Below, piece after piece: positions 1 to 10,100 of a stretch of 64,000 nucleotides of DNA. The first letter of the stretch is position 1; every line of letters starts with the position of its first letter. A program made the translations under genes and the position numbers. The notes below the pieces were generated by a model that worked only from the letters and a program-made list of their open reading frames with translations, was not told the origin of the DNA and searched no databases. The DNA is from Takakia lepidozioides. Taxonomy: Eukaryota > Streptophyta > Takakiopsida > Takakiales > Takakiaceae. The DNA is taken from contig CM060733.1 of assembly GCA_030704615.1 (NCBI GenBank), positions 3,596,001 through 3,660,000 of the forward strand, in the 5' to 3' direction.

Positions 1-1154
1 GGTTCTCACTCATCAATGCGGGAACCTACCAAGGACGGCCACCAGACCACACGGTACCTACGTTGCTACTTCCTTGTATATGTCGCCCCCACACATCATG
101 TACATGCCCTTCCCGTCTCTCTCCGGATATCCTCGTAGTCCATAGGCTCCCCATCAATGCCCCACCACCCTAGGCACGGTGCAGTTATAGGGTACAGTTG
201 CACCAAAACGATAAACTATAGGATCTATCTTGCCATACACTCAGAGAATTTTGTACAAAAGACAGACTCACTCGTGAAAGTAGATGCTGACATGACAATG
301 GGGAATTTCGCATGAGAGATTAAAATTAAGTAGTAGTTCCGGGAGTGAGAGTTTCGTCTCGATAAATTATCCATGGGACATGACAACCTTTAAGGTCTCT
401 TGGAGTCTCAATGCCCTTTTCTCAAGTCTATCATGGAAAGAGCCTAGTATCGTGTGAGCATAACGTGAGGAATCCCACGCCTATAGGGTAATGTATTTAT
501 CATGTATAGGGGCCCCACTAAGAGCCTTCACTAAGCTCTATTCACAGACGTAATCTCACAAAAGCACCTCACGGAGAGTCTCTCTACTCATAGAAGTTAA
601 TCACAAAAACTATGCACAGTTTCGGGGTGCTACACCCGGACCTCCCAACCACCGCACCATGCATCTTTATTCAGATTTCCTGCTTATTTAGATATGCTCA
701 AGGCGCATGTACACCATCGTCTCTACTCTAGCCATCTTGCCCTGTCCACCACCCCTAGTCTTGGATCATCTTCATGCTCACGAGCTTGCTTCATTTAACC
801 TACAACTGTTGGTTTGGCAATATTCTAGCAGTCTCTTGTCATTCCGAACTGGTGGACAGGTCGACCTTCGTTCCTGGCACTTAACAAGCTCCCCCTCCCA
901 AAGACAGGTCATTGTCCTCAATGACAGAAAACGAGGGGTAATTCAATACCAATTCATTTTCCTTCTCCCAAGTAGCCTCTGTCTCTGGGTAATGCAACCA
1001 CTTAATCAAATGTTCTTTCCAAGATTGGTTGCGCAGGTGCTTCACTCGCGTTTCTAGAATCTTTTCGGGTTCAGCCATCAGCTGACCATCGCTCATAGCT
1101 TGAGGTAATGTGGGCAAGATGTGTGATGGGTCTGACATATACTTCCGGAGAAGG
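1..1154 (-). mobile_element. Ty3/gypsy chromovirus 3' end with LTR, minus strand
   Basis: On the minus strand, 1138 to 881 encodes the end of a pol polyprotein with a chromodomain-like tail (residues LIKWLHYP...ATWE). The chromodomain of chromoviral integrases binds histone marks and guides integration. About 240 bases further on, near 640, the minus strand reads a purine-rich tract and then an LTR beginning TGTAGCACCCCG; LTR-like sequence runs on to the window edge. Positions 515-1154 are an inverted copy of 3620-4256. The element is truncated at 1154, where homology stops inside the pre-chromodomain region. The LTR is cut by the window start, so its length is unknown. Confidence 0.75.
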
Positions 1155-2195
1155 CTCGAAATATACGCATGCTCGCCTGCTCACGTGCTACCCAACCTCA
1201 AGTATAAATAAAGGTCCCAAATTCTGGCAGGGGCTATTCCTCAAGGTCTAAAAAAAGGAGAGGATTGGAACAACCAATGGGGAGGGAAGTTACATCTGTT
1301 GGAATGGGTGAAATGTGATGTCTTTCCAAAAGCAGGATGAGACGGTGACCCCTTTCTAGAAAGCTTGAGTATACAAAGAGGTCACCACCTTGAAAGGTAT
1401 ATAAAGATGTCGGCTATAAAGATCACATGTTTCGTGGGCCAAGTAGCCCCATTAGAATAAATAAATTTGGAACCTAAACAATCTTCAAATGAATGGAAAT
1501 GTCAATAACTAATTAAACATGTATTCAAAACATATTAGAGAGAGAGAGAAGACTCCGGCCGAGGCCGACGTAACTAAGAGCCACTTCGCCTTGTGGCTAC
1601 TGCCCCTTTTCAGGGGTGGGCCCTATGTAAAAATAACTGGTGTCTAGGGGACACCAAGTAACCAGTCTGGGGGTGGTATCCATAGAGACGGTACCGCATG
1701 GTACCCAAGGAGGGCACCCCATGGGTGCCTGCCGGGTATCCATATATATGTATCTAGGAGGCAAGAGCAGGGTTTGATTCGAGTTGTCGTTTGTTGGTGA
1801 TGATAGCAGTGAGAGAACGGAGGGTCGTGAGGTGGAGGGCCTTGAAGCATTTATGGATGGAAATGATGGGGAGATTAAAATTATTTTGAAGTTCAGAGAT
1901 GTTGGCATTGTGGATGCCCCCTCTGGTGCCGGCATTGATGACAGTGAGGGGCCTGTGGCCCATCCCCTCCGGCGGATAGCAATAATGAGTGGTGCATATT
2001 TTGGGCGTTTTTCGAGGATGGAGGAGCTGGGGAAGCGGTCATTGCAGAATGTGAATTCTAAGAAGTGTATGGTAATGACGGGGGATTTAGTGTTGTTGTG
2101 AGGGCCTATGTGAGCAGTTAAAAATAGTTTCGCAAATGTTTTAGTTTCTCAATTTTCGTTTCGTTGTCTAATATTCTGAAGGCATCTTAGTATCT
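1155..2195. other. Intergenic spacer, no gene recognised
   Basis: This stretch lies between the two inverted chromovirus remnants. It holds a short GA microsatellite near 1537-1552. Open frames of 60-112 codons occur on both strands at 1597-2101, but they overlap each other and show no domain or splice pattern. I see no supported gene. Confidence 0.5.
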
Positions 2196-2199
2196 GCTT

Positions 2200-4256
2200 C
2201 CAGTTGATTTTGTGATAGAGATTGACCATCAGAGTTTGAAATACTTGACCACGCAGCCTCATTTGAGTCAGAGACAGATTAGGTGGTCAGAACTGCTTCA
2301 ACAGTTCCATTATGACCTGAAGTATGTCAAGGGAAGAGAAAACGTGATTGCTAATATCTAGGAGACCATTACAAGCTAATCATTGTCTCATGTGTCAGTA
2401 ACACTATATTTCAGGACATTAAAGGTCAGTATGAGATTGATGGGTTCTTCAAAGAGCCATTTAACAGTTTGTCTCGTGACCAAAGAACTTCTATTGAGAA
2501 AGAGAAATACCGGCCATACCTCTGGAGAGATGGGGTGTTATTTTATAATGGTCGGCTGTTTGTTCCCATGATCCCGGACTTGAGATTGCTGATTATTCAT
2601 GACAGTCACAATGTTCCAATCTCAGGACACCCGGACTTTAAGAGGACCTACTGGTCAATACGGAAGCATTATTTCTGGCCAGGCATGAAAAAGGGAAATC
2701 AAGGAATATGTGCAGAAATGTTTCCCATGTCAAGTTTCGAAGTCAGAAAGAGTCAGACCTCCTGGATTACTACAACCATTATCTGTTCCTGGATGGAATT
2801 GGAAATCCATTAGCATGGATTTCATTGTGGATTTGCCTAGGACCAGGAATGGCCATGACAGTATCATGGTGGTTATAGATAGGCTGTCTAAGATAGCCCA
2901 TTTGATACCTACAAAGATGAGTGTTAGGCATCTGATGTTGCATCCTTGTACATGAAAGAGATATTCAGGATTCATGGTCTGCCTTGTGAGATTATTTATG
3001 ACAGGGATTCAAAGTTTATAAGTCGTTTTTGGATTGACTTGTTCAAGAAATTGGGAACCAAGGTGAGGCTGAGTACGGCCTTTCACCCAGAAACAGATAC
3101 TCAGACAGAAAGAACCAACCGTACAATAGATGATATGTTGAGGATGTACGTTGGTGAGAGACAATCCTCTTGGGAACAATTTCTGTACTAGGTGGAGTTT
3201 GCCTATAACAAGCATTTTCACAGTGCCATTGGCATGAGTCCATTTGAAGCTTTATATGGACGAGATTGCTTAGCTCTTGCTTCGCTGGTTGCACCACCAT
3301 CAAATGCGCAGAGTGTGAATGACAAAATCAGAGAGATGCACTCTATCCTGGATCTGGTGAAGTAGTATGCAGGCTGCACAGGAAAAGGCCAAGTTCTTTA
3401 CTGATAAGCACAAGACTTTTCGTGAATTTGTTGTTGGTGATATGGTGTTTTTGAAGGTTACACCTAAGAGAAGCAATCTAACACTTGGCAAGTGTTACAA
3501 ACGGTCGCCAAGGTTTTGTGGCCCATTCAAAATCCTAGAACGCCATGGCACAATGGCTTATGAATTAGATCTGCCTCCAACATGGAAGATTCACAAAACT
3601 TTCCATGTCAGCCTTCTCCGGAAGTATATGTCAGACCCATCACACATCTTGCCCACATTATCTCAAGCTATAGCGATGGTCAGCTGATGACTGATCCCGA
3701 AAAGATTCTAGAAACGCGAGTGAAGCACCTGCGCAACCAATCTTGGAAAGAACATTTGATTAAGTGGTTGCATTACCCAGAGACAGAGGCTACTTGAGAG
3801 AAGGAAAATGAATTGGTATTGAATTACCCCTCGTTTTTTGTCATTGGGGACAATGACCTGTCTTTGGGAGGGGGAGCTTGTTAAGTGCCAGGAACGAAGG
3901 TCGACCTGTCCACCAGTTTGGAACAACAAGAGACTGCTAGAATATCGCCAAACTGACAGTTGTAGGTTAAATGAAGCAAGCTCGTGAGCATGAAGATAAT
4001 CCAAGACTAGGGGTGGTGGACAGGGCAAGATGGCTGGAGTAGAGACGATGGTGTACATTCGCCTTGAGCATATCTAAATAAGCAGGAAATCTGAATAGAG
4101 ATGCATGGTGCGGTGGTTGGGAGGTCCGGGTGTAGCACCCCGAAACTGTGCATAGTTTTTGTGATTAACTTCTATGAGTAGAGAGACTCTCCGTGAGGTG
4201 CCTTTGTGAGATTACGTTTGTGAATAGAGCTTAGTGAAGGCTCTTAGTGGGGCCCA
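2200..4256 (+). pseudogene. Degenerate Ty3/gypsy chromovirus pol and start of 3' LTR
   Basis: In order this reads: the end of RNase H (about 2205-2365, with motifs DHQSLKYL and ARWSELLQQF-like), the integrase zinc-binding region and core (about 2600-3260, ending in the plant-typical FHPETD...QTERTN block), a post-integrase domain (about 3367-3640) and a chromodomain (to about 3885). The LTR starts near 4133 with TGTAGCACCCCG. Stop codons near 2360, 3190 and 3364 and frameshifts near 2710 and 2950 break the frame, so no integrase can be made. Homology to the inverted copy ends at 4256, inside the LTR. Gag, protease and most of RT are absent. Confidence 0.85.
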
Positions 4257-4263
4257 CTTTGTA

Positions 4264-4790
4264 CGGCCGATTGGAATTTCAGTTTGATTTGGAACAGGCG
4301 AGTCCATACTAGTTTTGGATTGAGTTGAGGCCACGTGGTTATGAAGAGAGAAGTGCCTTGGCATTGGCGTTGATTTTCCTGTTGGATGTAATCAAGCGAA
4401 CAATTTTCTTCGGAATCTTGGAATGAGACCGACCCTGCAAGTTGAGTTATGTCACCGTTGAGAATTGACACTGGAGGCTAAGGGCCTTGCTTGTATCGAG
4501 CAAACACTTTTGAAATTCTTGTAAATTCCTTGTGAATAGCAAAACAAACAAAACATATATGCATTGCCTGAAATTGGTCATAGTTGGACTGAGGAAAGAG
4601 GCATAGAAGTGTTTGCTCGGTACAAGCAAGGCCCTCAGCCTCCAACGTCAATTCTCAACGGTGACATAACTCAACTTACATGATCAATCTCATTCCAAGA
4701 TTCCGAAGAAAACTGTTCGCTTGATTACATCCAACAGGAAAATCAACGCCAATGCCAAGACACTTCTCTCTTTATAACCATGACCGCGGT
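4264..4790. repeat. Long palindrome (foldback or MITE-like)
   Basis: The sequence at about 4331-4508 returns in reverse complement at about 4608-4786, leaving a loop of about 100 bp. A landmark shared by both arms is the block with GAGAATTGACACTGGAGGCT on the left and its complement near 4645. Arms diverge by scattered substitutions, so the palindrome is not very recent. No coding potential is evident. It lies directly after the truncated chromovirus LTR, so it may be a foldback element or an inverted duplication formed during the truncation. Confidence 0.65.
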
Positions 4791-4844
4791 TACAAGCAGG
4801 CCCCTTAGAAAATTAAAATTTGGAACTTGAACCTATGTACAAAC

Positions 4845-5332
4845 TAGTGTTGGGCGGTTAAATTTCTCTCTAATACCCGGCGGTTACCTATACATATATA
4901 TATATGTATAAGTAAAGTATGATGCCTCCCGAAGGGAGCGTAACTTATGGGGTCTTTTCACCACAAGGGCTACTGCCTTCCAGCTGAGGTGGACACCTTC
5001 TTGACACACCATACGTGGTTTGAACCCACAACCACATCCAATGTGGTATGTGCCCATTACCACTGGGCTATATATATATATGACTGGTGGAGGTGAAAAA
5101 ATGCAGTAACCGGTCCAATTAGGAACCGGCAGAGGCCGACATTCAAATAACCGAGCAAAGAAACTTTTGCCAATATCCGCAGTTATTTGATGAAAAGTGC
5201 TGGTTATTTGAGGTAAGTTATGTCTAGCCATAAAACTTTTTAATAACCGTAACTGTAGGTTAATAGTTTCGTAAATTTTGAAGCAACCGGAGCCGCCGGT
5301 TACAAAAAAAATCAAATAACCACCCAACAGTA
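4845..5332. mobile_element. hAT-type MITE with 8-bp target duplication
   Basis: The ends are TAGTGTTGGGCGGTTA on the left and a complementary ...CCCAACAGTA on the right. They are flanked by a perfect 8-bp direct repeat GTACAAAC at 4837-4844 and 5333-5340. An 8-bp duplication with a short TIR of this kind is the hallmark of the hAT superfamily. At 488 bp with no transposase it is non-autonomous. A SINE-like sequence lies inside it on the minus strand. Confidence 0.8.
4890..5075 (-). mobile_element. tRNA-derived SINE, minus strand, inside MITE
   Basis: Read on the minus strand, the head has an RNA polymerase III A-box-like block (TAGCCCAGTGG near 5071) and a B-box-like block (GGTTCAAACC near 5030). 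A body similar to 6256-6366 follows, ending near the motif CTCCCTTCGGGAGGC. The two copies share order and spacing but differ by many substitutions. The element sits within the hAT MITE and therefore inserted later than it. Confidence 0.55.
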
Positions 5333-5423
5333 GTACAAACTACAAACACACTGCACATATTGCTACCTTTAAGCTTCTTGACTTTTGTTTTTAGAAAAAA
5401 CAAATCTCACATTTGAAATCTAA

Positions 5424-5500
5424 TTGTCGGTAGCTTAGTTGGATAGTACAATCAGTGCCACCTAGATGATTATGGGATCAAATCCACCTACCTTGATGGA
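5424..5500 (+). mobile_element. tRNA-like SINE head fragment
   Basis: An A-box-like TAGCTTAGTTGG and a B-box-like GGATCAAATCC are spaced as in tRNA-derived SINEs. No cloverleaf with a proper acceptor stem can be drawn, so this is not called a tRNA gene. The following sequence to about 5605 shows no gene. Confidence 0.35.
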
Positions 5501-5605
5501 TGTGGTGTTGGCTGTGGTATGTTCTTCTCCCCCTTCCCCTTGGCGGTGTCCCATGCGAAAGCCTTCAAGGCGAGGTTACTTTGAAAGAGGTCGACAATCA
5601 AGTTG

Positions 5606-6366
5606 TAGCCCAGTGGTGCCCAGTGGTAATGGGCACATACTAGTGTTGGGCAGATATTTGATTCTGCCCCAAACCCCCGGGCGGATCCCAACCCGGATAT
5701 ATATATATATATGGATCCGGAGGTCAAAATTTTAAATATCCGCCTCCGTTAGGAACCGCCGGATATGAATAGATCGGATAACCGGATCCAGTTCAGAACA
5801 TGTTGTTTTTCTTTTGTATTTATTTTGATCCGGAACTACTGCCCCACAAGGGGCAGGTTATGAACCTTTATATCCGCCCTTTAATCGGAGGTTACTAACA
5901 GGTTATAATATGAACCTTTAATTTAGGTCAGATTATGGTTCAGCTCCTAATGAAACTCTGTGATACAAATAACTGTTATTATTTTTCATTAGTATTTTTA
6001 CATTAGATTTTTAATTTTTGGTTTATTTTACATCATTAAAATAAACGATGACTTGTTTGATAACGGGATACTGAACCGCCGAGAGAAAGTCCATTTGTCC
6101 ATAAACCGCATAGGCTTAAATTTTATTTATTGTTAACCGGCATGATATCAAAAATGAGAAAGCTCCAAAACTCCGGAACCTGAGGATGTAAAGTGAAACA
6201 TCTGTAACCGCCTGATATCAAAAAAATCAAATAACCGCCCAACACTCGCACATAGCACCTTGGAAGTGGTTGTGGGTTGAATCCACCCTTGGTGTCAGAG
6301 AGGTGTCCACCTTCCTAGCGGAAGACAAGAGACACCGTAATTTACGTTTCCTTTGGGAGGCGTCAA
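5606..6366 (+). mobile_element. SINE split by a hAT MITE
   Basis: The SINE head lies at 5606-5640 (TAGCCCAGTGG... to GGGCACATAC). It resumes at 6248 with GCACATAG, a B-box-like GGGTTGAATCC and the body ending near CCTTTGGGAGGCG at 6361. It is the same family as the copy at 4890-5075 but on the plus strand. The interruption is exactly the MITE at 5641-6247. Confidence 0.6.
5641..6247. mobile_element. hAT-type MITE nested in SINE
   Basis: The left end TAGTGTTGGGC and the right end GCCCAACACTC match the termini of the MITE at 4845-5332. Flanks are GCACATAC (5633-5640) and GCACATAG (6248-6255), a near-perfect 8-bp target duplication inside a SINE. The element is 607 bp, AT-rich and non-coding. 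Confidence 0.75.
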
Positions 6367-7133
6367 ATATTAAATATTATTATTATTAATGCAAGAGGTT
6401 ATTTTTTCCTCTCACTATAATTAAGGTGCCTGATTTGTGAACCCACTGTCGCGAGTCCCAGGTGTTTCCTTTTGAAAAAACAAAGAGAAAGAAAATCCAA
6501 TTGTAGGGAGGTCAAGTGAACTTAAGGGGTGCAGCCAATCAGGAGTGGCCTCGTAGATAGTCAACTCTGCGGCAACTCACCCCGGCATTTTTCTGACCCC
6601 CTTGACTTTGGAAAATTGTATGAGTTGCAGGCGAGCTCCAAATGGCGTGCAGTTTGTTGGAGCAGGTCTACCACATCACGGGCTATAAATGATCTTCAGG
6701 AACCAGCGATAAATAACGCGATCCTCAAGAGTTAGTACGGTCCATCTGAACTGGCCACGGGGTCGCGTAGGCAATTAGGGATAAGTTTGAGCTTCAAAAT
6801 TTCTGAAATTCCTATGTACCACTGACAGAATGCGGGACCCATTGTATACGTACTGTACTGTGGATCGCATTTGGATGGCAGAGATGGATTGTTTAGTGGG
6901 CAGGGGTTGGTGTCAGGCCCGCCTGACACAAATTGGGTTTGGTTTGTTCGGGTGAGGATTAAAAGAGTGGGGATTGCCGCCTGTTGGGCTCATTTGGAAG
7001 AGTGAATTCTAGGGAGAATTTTGAAGAGGGTCTCACGCAACCTCTGTAAATGCATGTGGTTTCATCTCCTCACTTCATGCACTTGAAGGGAGATTCTGTT
7101 GCCTAACTGTGAGAAAAAGGTTGGGGAGCTGAT
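6367..7133. promoter_or_regulatory. Upstream region of ABC1K gene
   Basis: No gene is recognised here. It precedes the first ABC1 kinase exon on the same strand. A TATA-like GGCTATAAATG at 6681-6691 is the only promoter-like element I can point to, and its distance to the start codon would imply a 5' UTR of roughly 420 bases or an upstream exon. Confidence 0.3.
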
Positions 7134-10100
7134 ATGGTCCAGCTGCATGGGGCGGGGTCGGATAAAGGAAAGGGAGGTCTTCCTCGGAACCCAATCGTGT
7201 GGGCCGACGAGCAATTGAAGCAATGGGCGGGAGTCCTACGAGACGAGACGAAAAGGACAGCCCACCTGAGTGCAATTCATGATAAATCGATGAAGAAACT
7301 CCAGAAAATGGACCGCACAGTTCAATTCTGGACGCGAAGTGCTGAAGTCTATGCCAGCTACAAGGTCTTTCTTCATATACCCCCACCCGGCCCTGGTCTG
7401 CTCGATAGTCGTTTGAATGCAGTCATGCACTTGCAACATATCTCTCTCTTTCCATTGCTTGCAGGGAGTCCTGCTATCTCACTGTACATTAACAGCTGGG
7501 CAATTCCTCCAACAGTCTGATGTCTTTTCCTACATAGATAGACAGGGTGATTCGACTTATGAGCCTTGTCAAGGAGTGTTAAAGAACCCACCCTCTGCAC
7601 GCAACGTATAAGAAATTTCATCCTTTCCACTGTAGCACATTGCTCATATCCTTCAACATCTTAAACGCCTTACTGCAGTTGTGATTATGGAAAAATATCT
7701 TGATACACAAGCATTCTGGGGAAGACCTGATTTACATTCACCATGACACTTTCTAGTAAGATCACTTTCTAGTAAGATCTCCGATGCATATGGATTGATG
7801 CTGAATGTTAAGTTGGACCTAGGCAATTTTGAAATCTCCCATCTCTACAGATTTCTGGCGGACAGACACAGCTGATGTGGTTGCCTGAGATTTGGCATGG
7901 AGGTTTAAAATACACACTGTGATTACCCCACAATGTCCTTTGAAGCGTGTTGTTTACCCAATTTTTCAACATATAACCTGCAGTCGTTTATTTTATTGAA
8001 TGCGAGTTTGATGTACAGGCCACCCAGGTGCATGTACAGTTTGTCAAGGACAGAGCTGAAAGAGACCGAATTTGGGAAGAGCAACATGAAAGGGCAGCCG
8101 AGAAGATCTATTGCTTGTGTTCTGAGCTGGGGGGCTTTTTTCTGAAGGTAATGTCCATCGTACAATTAATGACCTGTATGGTCAACTTCATAAATATAGT
8201 TTCATCTTTTAATTACACCTTATTCTTCTTTCAATTTCTTTGAGGAGAACTAAGAATTGAAGGATGAGTTCTCATTTTTCCTCTCTATTTATGATGTCGA
8301 AGTTATTGGGCAAACCACACACAGCAGATTGATGCTTGTGTGAAGGGATTTCTAGAGGATATCTGGAAAACCCGAATCAATGTCCTTTATCAAGGTAAGT
8401 CTTACTACCGATGTCAGCCCCTGACTGAGGTAGGCTCTGTCCCTTTATGTTCCGCTCAAACTGGGCGCGGGGTCAATGGCCACAAGGCTACGGCAAACAA
8501 CGTCTTATGAGTACAATCTATTTATGATGTCGATGCTAGTGCTTAAATGAAGACTCAGTCTCCTCTAACTAGAATATGTCGGCTGCTCAAAACCTATGGA
8601 AACTGTGGGTCCAATGTTAACCTGGTTGGCTTTTTCCCATGGTTGATTTCTCTTGCTGACCTGTACTGATTGTGGGAGTTGGAACAGACAGCGCAGATCC
8701 TCGCAAAGCCTGATTTGTCACCAATGGCTTGGGTAAGAAAGTTAGTAGTTTTATGCGATGGGGCACCTGAAACGCCCTTTAAGGTGGTGCAAGGAGTGTT
8801 GGAACATGAACTTGGAAGGCCCATGGATGCTGTTTTTGAGCGATTTGACAGTAAGCCCCTTGGTTCTGCATCCATTGCCCAGGTTGGGTGTTTACTCCAT
8901 TTTTCTTTTCTTCATTATATTGGCAAACTTTGGGTGCCACCCAAGGGTCAAAAATGCTACAAGTTGAATGAAAGTCCTGGGCCGTTGCAGTAACTCCCGC
9001 AGATTGGCATGATAGGGCTACTGGTGGGAGTACAGAGATGATATTGCGATGGTGGAGATAGTGTTCTAAGCTGTGAGCTGTCTGGTGTTCTGAAAGTCTA
9101 TAGAGTGAGTTAGGCAGTTGACAATGTGGGGTTACTGTATTGCTGGAGCAGGTCCACCGTGCTAGGGTTAAGGGAGCTACAAGTGATGTTGCTGTCAAGG
9201 TATCAAAGTGCTTTGCAAAGTCCTTCTATCTAAAATCAACTCACAGGGACAGTCCGAATGTTTGGACCTCCGCCATCAACCAAGAATAAATTGTGTGTTG
9301 AACAGGATTGCATGCTGAAAGAGTAAGATTCAAGAACTGAATCAGACCAAAGTTTGTCAAAACCAAAATCAGACCAAAGCTTTAACATTATGGACTGACA
9401 AACTTTCCATGGTGGATTCTTCTTGCTTGGGATTACAAATGCAGGTGCAGCACCCAGGAGCACATGACCTGATGATGACGGACATCCGCAATCAAAAGAT
9501 CTTCGCCAATTTCTTGCAGCAGTTTGATATCCAGCTTGACCTGTTGTCCATTCTTGAGGAACTGGAACACCAGGTGCTGCCTTCCTCCAGTCCTGGTGAT
9601 ACTGTTGTTACAGACCTCGTGGATTGTGTATTTGGTATCTTGAGTTGATGCTAAGTTCTCTCTCTGATGACATCATGAACCTGTTTCCAGTCTGTGACAC
9701 GAGGGACGATATCATGGATGACCTCAAGGGTCTCACTCTCGGCACCAGACTGAAATTTAAACTCAGGGCAGGAAGCCTACCTTTGAACAGTAAACAGAAG
9801 CAGAGAGGAAAGGGAGAGTGCAATTGCCCGTTGTGTGGGCAACCCGAAGACAATATTTCTGATTCACTGTCCGGGGTACTCTCACCAGAGAGAAGCTCTC
9901 GTCCAATCTATCAAGAGAAATGTGCCTGTACCTCTGGTTACCAACTTTGAAAGTCTCGAGGCTGAGCCAAAATCTGGAAAACCGAATTAATTCTATTTAT
10001 AAAGGTAAGTCTTACTACCAATGTCAGCCCCTGACGGAGGTAGGTTCTGTCCCTTTGGTTTCCGCTCAAACTGGGCGCGGGTCAATGGCCACAAGGCTAC

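Noticed and set aside
1597-2101. Small genes on both strands
   Set aside because: Frames of 60-112 codons overlap head to tail, have no conserved motif and lie between transposon remnants.
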